Of a DNA stretch of 5,325 bases, positions 1 through 4,584 are shown piece after piece. Positions within the stretch are counted from its first letter, which is position 1. The number at the start of each line of letters is the position of its first letter. The stretch covers positions 1 through 5,325 of the forward strand of contig JAAAOH010000238.1 of NCBI GenBank assembly GCA_009908925.1, read 5' to 3'. The position numbers were made by a program, and so were the translations under genes. The notes beneath the pieces were generated by a model, which did not search any database, was not told the origin of the DNA, and was given only the letters and a program-made list of their open reading frames with translations. Origin of the DNA: Spirochaetota bacterium (GTDB lineage: Bacteria; Spirochaetota; Spirochaetia; DSM-27196; PWMO01).

Positions 1-2210
1 AGCCTGTCGCCCTCGCGTATCACGAGGATGTCGGTCGGTATGACCCGCTCCACCTCGAACTCGTTTCCGCGGGAGTCCACCACACGGAAGGTTGCCACGT
101 AGTCCACTGCCGACTGCACGAGCTCACCGTCATCGGAGAGTCCGTTCCACGTCAGGGTCCGCGGCGGGTTGCCGTCTCCGCTCCAGTTCTTGAAGCCGTT
201 CGTCATGGGATCGGCGATGTGCACCGACCATTGCTCTACGTTCAGTGCGTCGGGCACGCGCAGCTGTATGCGCAGCGTGTCGTTTACCCCGTCGCCGTCC
301 GGTGAGAACGGCAGCGGCGCCACGGACATCTCCAGATTCCGCATGTCGCCGGTCGCGGCCTCGACGTAAATCGGCCCGACGCCCGTTATCCGCGGTCGAT
401 CGCCGTTGTAGTAAATGATCTGGAAGTCGACCGTGTACTCGCCTTCGGCGACGATGCCGCCGGCGTTGTTTCTGCCGTCCCAGGTAAACTCGTCGAAGGG
501 CTCGTTGCGATAGACGCTCCGCACAAGCTCACCGTCCGCATTGCGAATTTCGAGGAGGAAGTCATCTATATACTCTTCGACTTCGTACTGCGGCAGGATT
601 GTCACCTCCGCATCCGCTCCGTCGCGCGTCGGGAACACCACGTCGCCCTCGATTGTGAGGTCGATGGGTTTGGGACTCGTGTCCTTGATGACGCTTGCTT
701 CACGGGTCGTACCGACGTTTCCCGCAGGATCCATCGCTCGGAGCTGCAGGCTGTATTCCCCGTCGGGAACCTCGTTGCCCTCGAGATCGGTGCCGTCCCA
801 GGTCGTCTCGATCTCCGGCCCCGAGATGCCCTGTGCTGCAAGGTCGACCTCGAGCTCGCCTTCCGGCGTGCCGATGACGGCGGTCCAATCGGCGTCGGGA
901 TCAATTTCCGCGCGCAGCGAAAGCTCCTGCTTGTTCGTTCCACCGAATGCAAGCAGCACGTCTCGCGGAGTGGACTGCGGAACGGTGTCTACGACCAGGC
1001 TGCCACGAGGCGGCTGGGTGTCGATGACGAACTCACGCGTCGCCGAGCTCACCACGATGCCGTTCTCATAGCGCACGTAGAGCCGGGCCTCATAGGTCCC
1101 GTCACGCAGCGGCTCGCCCTCCTCGTCGCTGCCGTCAAAGGTTCCGCGGCGCGGGATCGGGGCCTCACCGGTTACCCGGCGAACGACCGGATTGCGCAGA
1201 CGCGGGTCGCGGACCTCGAGCTCCCACGACGCCGCCCCTTCGGGCTCGCGGACCGTAATCGTGAACGGAAGCACGTCCTTGCGACCGTCACCGTTCGGGG
1301 AAAATGCGGCGTTCTCAGCTGCAACGCCCAATCGCACTCCACCGGACTGCAGGCTGACTGCGATCTCCCAGTCCGCGGTCTCTTCGGTGCTGTTCCCCGC
1401 CCGGTCGGTGCTCGCGAGGGTGTATGTGTAGCTTCCTTCGGGCACGCGCGAGCCGGTTCGGTCATCATCCTCCAGCATATAGGTACCGTCCCACGTGACA
1501 GTGGACGGCGGACTGATGTCCCGTCCGCGATTCTGCGGCATGGGGTTCTCCCACGTCTGCCGCCAGACCGCGTTGCCGTCGGCATCGGCTATGGTACCGA
1601 CCCATTCCGCTTCCCTGCTCCCGTCCTGGGGGAAACTGACCGTCTTTCGGTCGCTGTCCTCCGTGGGAGCAAACACCCGGTACTCGGGTGGGCCGAGCTC
1701 GGTAATCTCGGGCGCCTCCGTATCGACGGTAACGTTGAACGGCGGCGTGCGTGAGATCCGTTCCTGGTCGTCACGAACGAAGAGCTGGTAGGTGTAGTCT
1801 CCATCCTCCACCGGCTCTCCGTCCTCTCCGAGGTCGGAGTTCTGATACGTGCCGTCCCAGGTCAGGGTGTCTGGAACCTCCACCTGCGGCTTGTCCGCGC
1901 CGAAGAGCCTGCCGAAGAAGCCGACCCGGCCCTCCTCGACCTCCCGCTGTCGCCACACGAGGTTGCCGTCCGCGTCGAAAATCGCGAGCTCGTACTCCAC
2001 GATAACGGCATCCTCGGATTGCACAACGATGGTGGAGAACGGGAGCTCGAGCTCATCGTTCACGCCGTCCCCGTCGCCCGGAGAGATATACTGCCGCGGC
2101 TGTGGCGGCATTTCGAGCTCCGTGGCCCCTTCCTGTTCTCCGCCGGCGAACAGCGGCGCTCCGATGAGCAGCGCGACGCCGAGCAAGACAAGTGTTTTCT
2201 TTACGTTCAT
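1..2210 (-). CDS. Secreted multi-repeat protein with FlgD Ig-like units (C-terminus beyond left edge)
   Basis: The reading frame is open from the ATG at 2210 to position 1, giving 736 residues with no stop, so the C-terminus lies outside the window. The start is followed by a signal peptide: basic MNVKK, a hydrophobic core (residues 6-20) and probable signal peptidase I cleavage after LFA (residue 22). No lipobox cysteine is present. Six tandem units follow. Their TWDG-type motifs have the aromatic residue at W118, W240, F358, W471, W577 and W688. Each is followed by a DG-(D/E/T)-Y strand and usually a D-x-x-GN turn, the hallmark of the FlgD Ig-like fold. Each unit begins with a proline-containing loop (P44, P182, P305, P415, P527, P637); at 43-52, 304-312 and 636-644 it is an acidic SP-(G/N/D)-(D/G)-G-type loop that could bind calcium (inference). 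A G-rich Shine-Dalgarno-like run lies at 2218-2223. The protein is probably periplasmic or surface-associated and structural; its exact role is not known. In spirochaetes such repeat proteins often end in an OmpA-like domain, which is only a prediction here. Confidence 0.88.
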   Translation of the reverse strand, partial: MNVKKTLVLLGVALLIGAPLFAGGEQEGATELEMPPQPRQYISPGDGDGVNDELELPFSTIVVQSEDAVIVEYELAIFDADGNLVWRQREVEEGRVGFFGRLFGADKPQVEVPDTLTWDGTYQNSDLGEDGEPVEDGDYTYQLFVRDDQERISRTPPFNVTVDTEAPEITELGPPEYRVFAPTEDSDRKTVSFPQDGSREAEWVGTIADADGNAVWRQTWENPMPQNRGRDISPPSTVTWDGTYMLEDDDRTGSRVPEGSYTYTLASTDRAGNSTEETADWEIAVSLQSGGVRLGVAAENAAFSPNGDGRKDVLPFTITVREPEGAASWELEVRDPRLRNPVVRRVTGEAPIPRRGTFDGSDEEGEPLRDGTYEARLYVRYENGIVVSSATREFVIDTQPPRGSLVVDTVPQSTPRDVLLAFGGTNKQELSLRAEIDPDADWTAVIGTPEGELEVDLAAQGISGPEIETTWDGTDLEGNEVPDGEYSLQLRAMDPAGNVGTTREASVIKDTSPKPIDLTIEGDVVFPTRDGADAEVTILPQYEVEEYIDDFLLEIRNADGELVRSVYRNEPFDEFTWDGRNNAGGIVAEGEYTVDFQIIYYNGDRPRITGVGPIYVEAATGDMRNLEMSVAPLPFSPDGDGVNDTLRIQLRVPDALNVEQWSVHIADPMTNGFKNWSGDGNPPRTLTWNGLSDDGELVQSAVDYVATFRVVDSRGNEFEVERVIPTDILVIREGDR

Positions 2211-2253
2211 GCAGGTACCCCCCAATCCGTTGTGGCAAACCCTTCCAGCACAC

Positions 2254-2283
2254 ATCATAGCATGAACAGGGTCCGTTTGCCAG
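2254..2283 (-). promoter_or_regulatory. Candidate extended -10 promoter for the repeat-protein gene
   Basis: Read on the minus strand, a -35-like CTGGCA (2278-2283, 4 of 6 matches to TTGACA) lies 18 bp upstream of TATGAT (2254-2259, 5 of 6 matches to TATAAT). The -10 is preceded by TGC, giving the extended -10 form. Transcription would begin near 2247 and leave a leader of roughly 37 nt before the ATG at 2210. This is motif matching only, but it is the best candidate in the divergent gap. Confidence 0.45.
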
Positions 2284-2401
2284 CAGGCGTGCATTCGAGT
2301 TCAACAGCCTGAATTAAAGGGTACGGCCACGGCGGATCGAAAAACAAGAAAATGCGGGCCGGATCTCAAGCAACAGGTGCAGTGAGGCAGTAACGGTCTA
2401 T

Positions 2402-3082
2402 GTGGACGCAATGACCGCCCGGGAACGGGCACTGAAGCACATGGAGCGCCCCCTGCAGCCGCGGGAGAAACTCATCAGTTATGGGCCGGCACACCTCTCC
2501 GACCGTGAGCTTCTCACGGTTCTGCTGGGGACCGGCACCCGGGGGAAGCCGGTGGGGCGACTCGCCGCCGAGGTTCTCGCCGTCCTCGACGGCTCGGCCG
2601 GACCGCCCGACCTGCAGGATCTGAGGCTCATCTCCGGACTCGGAGAGGCCAAAAGCAGTCTGATCGCCGCCGCGGTGGAGTTTGCCAGACGCATGCTCTG
2701 CCCCGGCATTCACAGGATTCGGTTTCCGGCCGACGTCCTCCCGCTCGTCCGTCACTATGCCGATCGCAAGCAGGAGCATTTCCTGTCGCTGTCGCTGAAC
2801 GGCGCACACGAAGTGGCAGCCACGCGGGTGGTATCGGTAGGGCTCGTGAATCGTGCGCTCGTGCATCCGAGGGAAGTCTTCGCCGAGGCGCTCGTCGATC
2901 GCGCCGCAGCGGTCGTCGTGGCCCACAATCACCCCAGCGGCAACGTGGAACCGAGCTCCGAGGACCGGGAGGTCACCGCCCGCCTGCAGAAGGCCGGGAA
3001 CACCCTCGGCATCGCGATGCTCGACCACATCATCTTTTCGCAGGAAGGCTACTACAGCTTTCTCGAGCAGGGGGAGTTGTGA
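2402..3082 (+). CDS. radC: RadC family JAB1/MPN+ (JAMM) protein
   Basis: This is a complete RadC/UPF0758 protein of 226 residues, the usual family length. The N-terminal part (about 19-100) carries the family pattern RxxLxxxG...LSDxELLxxLLGTGTRGKPV, then a helix-hairpin-helix-like segment ISGLGEAK (78-84) before a helix. The C-terminal JAMM metalloenzyme-type domain (about 103-224) has the signature HNHPSG at 175-180. The HxH-x10-D metal ligands are all present (H175, H177, D188), with E158 in VHPREVF as the likely fourth catalytic residue. It ends with the characteristic LDHIIFSQEGYYSF. RadC was named for a supposed DNA-repair role that has since been questioned. A metal-dependent hydrolase activity on DNA or protein is inferred from the fold, and its cellular job is unresolved. 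The start is uncertain: GTG at 2402 or ATG at 2411 (removing three residues). Neither has a well-spaced Shine-Dalgarno site; a GAGG at 2384-2387 is 14 nt from the GTG. The gene is divergent from the repeat protein and co-directional with the TA genes 74 bp downstream. Confidence 0.96.
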   Translation: MDAMTARERALKHMERPLQPREKLISYGPAHLSDRELLTVLLGTGTRGKPVGRLAAEVLAVLDGSAGPPDLQDLRLISGLGEAKSSLIAAAVEFARRMLCPGIHRIRFPADVLPLVRHYADRKQEHFLSLSLNGAHEVAATRVVSVGLVNRALVHPREVFAEALVDRAAAVVVAHNHPSGNVEPSSEDREVTARLQKAGNTLGIAMLDHIIFSQEGYYSFLEQGEL

Positions 3083-3108
3083 GGCAGTGCGGTGATGGTG
3101 GCGCATTG

Positions 3109-3136
3109 TTGACCAAAGTATATACATATGTATACA
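3109..3136 (+). promoter_or_regulatory. Candidate promoter of the first vapBC operon
   Basis: TTGACC (3109-3114, 5 of 6 matches to the -35 consensus) is followed after 16 bp by TATACA (3131-3136, 4 of 6 matches to the -10 consensus). This puts a start site near 3143, a short distance ahead of the vapB Shine-Dalgarno at 3145-3149, so the leader is very short. The -10 element lies inside the palindrome at 3115-3140, which is typical of an autorepressed TA promoter. Confidence 0.55.
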
Positions 3137-3140
3137 CTTT
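3115..3140 (+). promoter_or_regulatory. 26-bp palindromic operator of the first vapBC operon
   Basis: The segment is a near-perfect inverted repeat: 12 of 13 base pairs match, with only A3120/C3135 mismatched. The central 14 bp, TATACATATGTATA, are a perfect palindrome, and the flanks read AAAGT and ACTTT. It is strongly AT-rich against GC-rich surroundings, covers the promoter spacer and -10 element, and ends 16 bp before the vapB start. AbrB-fold VapB antitoxins are known to bind inverted repeats at their own promoter, alone and more tightly with VapC. Autorepression here is inferred from position and symmetry. Confidence 0.7.
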
Positions 3141-3144
3141 ATGC

Positions 3145-3149
3145 GGAGG
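3145..3149 (+). promoter_or_regulatory. Shine-Dalgarno GGAGG fixing the vapB start
   Basis: GGAGG lies 7 nt before the ATG at 3157. It settles the antitoxin start there rather than at the upstream in-frame codon at 3079, which would add 26 residues encoded by the promoter and operator sequence and match no antitoxin N-terminus. Confidence 0.8.
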
Positions 3150-3156
3150 CGAAGCC

Positions 3157-3402
3157 ATGATCCATACGACCAGAGTATTCGCCAGTGGAAACAGTCAGGC
3201 TGTCAGACTTCCCAAGGAATACCAGTTTCGCGACCAGGAGGTCCTCATCCAGCGCGTCGGCAGTGCGGTCATCCTGCTTCCGGGTACCGATCCATGGAAG
3301 AGTTTCCGCGACAGCATCAGCGAGTTCAGTGATGATTTCATGTCCACCGGCAGGAATCAACCGCCGGACGCCGACCGTGACCTGAATGACCTATTTGATT
3401 GA
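3157..3402 (+). CDS. vapB: VapB/VagC-type antitoxin, AbrB-like fold
   Basis: This 81-residue protein neutralises the neighbouring VapC and, in complex with it, should repress their shared promoter. The N-terminal half (about 3-45) is a typical SpoVT/AbrB-like swapped-hairpin DNA-binding domain of the VagC/VapB type: TRVFASGNSQAVRLPKEYQF (5-24), then a beta-rich stretch ending VILLP (38-42). The C-terminal half (about 46-81) is acidic and partly helical, with WKSFRDSISEFSDDF and a terminal DRDLNDLFD. This is the expected disordered toxin-binding tail that wraps around the PIN domain. The length is typical of the family. The start is fixed by GGAGG 7 nt upstream and by the operator immediately before it. 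The last 17 nt overlap the start of vapC in another frame, so the pair is probably translationally coupled, with antitoxin made first. Confidence 0.93.
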   Translation: MIHTTRVFASGNSQAVRLPKEYQFRDQEVLIQRVGSAVILLPGTDPWKSFRDSISEFSDDFMSTGRNQPPDADRDLNDLFD

Positions 3403-3796
3403 CACCAACATCTGCATCTACCTGGTCAGAGAGAAAGACCTTGAACTGACACAGCGATTCGAGGAGCATCGGCTGTACGAGATCGGAGTGTCTGCGGTCA
3501 CGGTCGCCGAACTCCAATATGGTGTGGCGAAGAGCCGGCAGGTGGAAAGAAATCGCCGGGCACTGCTTCGCTTTCTCACACCATTCGAAATACTGCCCTT
3601 CGACGACAAAGATGCCGAGCTCTTCGGAATCCTTCGTGCACGCCTGGAAGCGGAAGGTCGCACGATCGGCCCGTATGACCTCGAACTGGCCGCGCAAGCG
3701 CTGGCGCGGGGGCTCATCCTCGTCACCAACAACGAGGGAGAGTTCCGGCGGATTCCGGGTTTGCCGGTGGAGAACTGGACGAGGCGGACGGTCTGA
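3386..3796 (+). CDS. vapC: VapC family PIN-domain ribonuclease toxin
   Basis: This 136-residue type II toxin is predicted to be a magnesium-dependent endoribonuclease. Characterised VapC proteins cut tRNAs or rRNA and stop translation; the target here cannot be read from sequence. PIN motifs appear in order: MTYLIDTNICIYL with D6, the VTVAELQYGV segment with E42, IGPYDLELAAQAL with D98, and the C-terminal LVTNNEGEFRRIPGL with ENW (129-131). The position that often carries a fourth acidic residue is N116 in TNNEGEF; this asparagine is common in the VapC subfamily paired with VagC-type antitoxins, so the enzyme is probably intact. The ATG at 3386 lies within the end of vapB (17-nt overlap) and has no good Shine-Dalgarno site, implying translational coupling that keeps toxin below antitoxin. 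The length matches the family, and no frameshift or truncation is visible. Confidence 0.95.
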   Translation: MTYLIDTNICIYLVREKDLELTQRFEEHRLYEIGVSAVTVAELQYGVAKSRQVERNRRALLRFLTPFEILPFDDKDAELFGILRARLEAEGRTIGPYDLELAAQALARGLILVTNNEGEFRRIPGLPVENWTRRTV

Positions 3797-3801
3797 ATAC
3801 C

Positions 3802-3830
3802 TTGCCGATTCTTCGAATATTGCCTACACT
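3802..3830 (+). promoter_or_regulatory. Candidate promoter of the second TA operon
   Basis: TTGCCG (3802-3807) and TACACT (3825-3830) are separated by exactly 17 bp, each matching 4 of 6 consensus bases. Transcription would start near 3837, inside the repeat pair at 3830-3850. The elements are moderate, but the site is well placed: it starts just after the first vapC stop and ends 37 bp before the antitoxin start. Confidence 0.4.
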
Positions 3831-3850
3831 GTATGCATAGTCTGCATGCA
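3830..3850 (+). promoter_or_regulatory. Probable operator of the second TA operon: paired TG(T/C)ATGCA boxes
   Basis: TGTATGCA (3830-3837) and TGCATGCA (3843-3850) are two 8-bp boxes with one difference, separated by 5 bp and offset by 13 bp. Because the box itself is nearly palindromic, the pair reads as both a direct and an inverted repeat. It begins at the last base of the candidate -10 and covers the predicted start site. Ribbon-helix-helix antitoxins bind as dimers to such short repeated boxes, so autorepression by the downstream antitoxin is inferred. Confidence 0.55.
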
Positions 3851-3867
3851 ATCTGGAGAGGCGTCCC

Positions 3868-4110
3868 GTGCAATACACGATCCGAAACATACCGTCCTCG
3901 ATCGACCGCGAGCTTCGGGAACGCGCACGTCGAAATCAGCAAAGCCTGAATGAGACAGTGGTCGACGCCCTCCGGCGGGGACTCGGTGTCGGGCCCGAGG
4001 AGCCGACGTACGACGACCTCGACGACCTGATCGGCACGTGGAAGCCCGACGCGGAGTTTGATCGCGCGGTAGCTGACCAGGATTCGGTGGACGAGGATGC
4101 ATGGCGGTAG
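3868..4110 (+). CDS. Ribbon-helix-helix antitoxin of the second VapBC module
   Basis: This is an 80-residue antitoxin with a GTG start. GGAG at 3855-3858, within a GGAGAGG run, lies 9 nt upstream and supports the start. Residues 2-7 (QYTIRN) form the DNA-contacting beta-strand, and SSIDRELRERARRN and SLNETVVDALRRGL form the two helices of an Arc/CopG/FitA-type ribbon-helix-helix domain. The rest is a tail of the kind seen in many VapC partners: YDDLDDLIGTW (48-58), PDAEFD (60-65) and an acidic end with VDEDAWR. This tail is predicted to bind and block the PIN active site. It should neutralise the downstream VapC and autorepress the operon through the boxes at 3830-3850. Its stop overlaps the toxin gene by 10 nt. 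It is unrelated in fold to the AbrB-type antitoxin of the first module. Confidence 0.9.
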   Translation: MQYTIRNIPSSIDRELRERARRNQQSLNETVVDALRRGLGVGPEEPTYDDLDDLIGTWKPDAEFDRAVADQDSVDEDAWR

Positions 4111-4502
4111 AAATCGTCATTGATACGAATCGCTATCGGGATTTCCTCGACGGACGGGCTGCAACGGTCGAGATCTTCCGCTCGGCCCCGAAGATCTACG
4201 TACCGCTGATTGTGATCGCGGAGTTGAGAGCAGGCTTCGCGGTTGGCTCGCGTGGAACGGAAAACCAGCGCGTATTCGAACGGTTCATCCACCGGCCGCG
4301 ATTAGAGATAATGATGCCCACCATGGACACCACCCGGCACTACGCCAGTCTCTATCGACAACTCAGAAGCTTCGGCACCCCTATTCCGACGAACGACCTC
4401 TGGATCGCCGCGCTCGTCGTACAGCATGATATCCCGCTCTACAGCCGGGATGCTCACTTCGATCTGATTCCGCAGCTACCGAGAATTGAAGACGGCGAAT
4501 AG
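4101..4502 (+). CDS. vapC: VapC family PIN-domain ribonuclease toxin, second module
   Basis: This 133-residue PIN-domain toxin is predicted to be a metal-dependent endoribonuclease. All four acidic positions of the PIN active site can be seen: D8 in VIDTNRY, E41 in VIAELRAGF, D99 in IPTNDLWIAA and D117 in LYSRDAHFD. The I-P-T-N-D-L-W-I-A-A motif is typical of VapC proteins paired with ribbon-helix-helix antitoxins. The sequence is clearly different from the first VapC (IGPYDLELAA and TNNEGEF there), so the two toxins belong to separate subfamilies and may cut different RNAs. The ATG at 4101 overlaps the antitoxin end by 10 nt and relies on coupled translation; a GAGGAT lies just upstream at 4093-4098, too close to be an ideal ribosome site. 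The gene looks intact and of normal length. Confidence 0.94.
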   Translation: MAVEIVIDTNRYRDFLDGRAATVEIFRSAPKIYVPLIVIAELRAGFAVGSRGTENQRVFERFIHRPRLEIMMPTMDTTRHYASLYRQLRSFGTPIPTNDLWIAALVVQHDIPLYSRDAHFDLIPQLPRIEDGE

Positions 4503-4539
4503 TTGCCTTGTCCCTGCTTGAACTGTAGGCTTTCGTATG

Positions 4540-4565
4540 GGGGTGCCGATCGACATCGCCGCCCC
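4540..4565 (+). other. Strong GC-rich hairpin between vapC and the exported-protein gene
   Basis: Arms GGGGTGCCGAT (4540-4550) and ATCGCCGCCCC (4555-4565) pair over 11 positions around a CGAC loop, with one C-C mismatch (4546/4559) and one T-G wobble (4544/4561). No T-tract follows, so it is not a canonical intrinsic terminator. It ends 4 nt before the AAGGAG at 4570-4575, so in a transcript of the downstream gene it would sit beside the ribosome site. It could block read-through from the toxin operon, stabilise the leader, or modulate translation; the sequence does not decide. Confidence 0.55.
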
Positions 4566-4584
4566 TGACAAGGAGAAACCATAC

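Noticed and set aside
541..1071. A 176-codon plus-strand open frame within the repeat-protein gene
   Set aside because: It is antisense to a frame with signal peptide and six conserved repeats. Its Ser/Arg-rich translation is typical of a GC-rich shadow, and no ribosome site is seen.
2120..2210. A lipoprotein signal in the repeat protein
   Set aside because: The region after the hydrophobic core reads LFAGGEQEG with no cysteine, so signal peptidase I cleavage is expected instead.
2315..2341. A possible sigma-28-like promoter (TAAA followed by GCGGATCG) ahead of radC
   Set aside because: Only about five of eight -10 positions match and the spacing is too short, so I could not support it. No good promoter for radC was identified.
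2366..3127. A 253-codon minus-strand open frame, longer than radC itself
   Set aside because: It lies antisense to radC, which has complete family motifs. The frame is a by-product of GC-rich codon use, has no recognisable domain, and crosses the vapBC promoter region.
3115..3140. The AT-rich palindrome as a terminator for radC
   Set aside because: The stem is almost purely A-T with no loop and no following T-tract, and it overlaps a good promoter, so an operator is the better explanation.
3079..3156. A 26-residue N-terminal extension of the first VapB
   Set aside because: It would be encoded by the promoter and palindromic operator. The GGAGG at 3145-3149 and the family's usual N-terminus both point to the ATG at 3157.
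3418..3942. A 174-codon minus-strand open frame across the first vapC and the second TA promoter
   Set aside because: It is antisense to a PIN toxin with all expected motifs and runs through regulatory sequence; it has no recognisable protein features.
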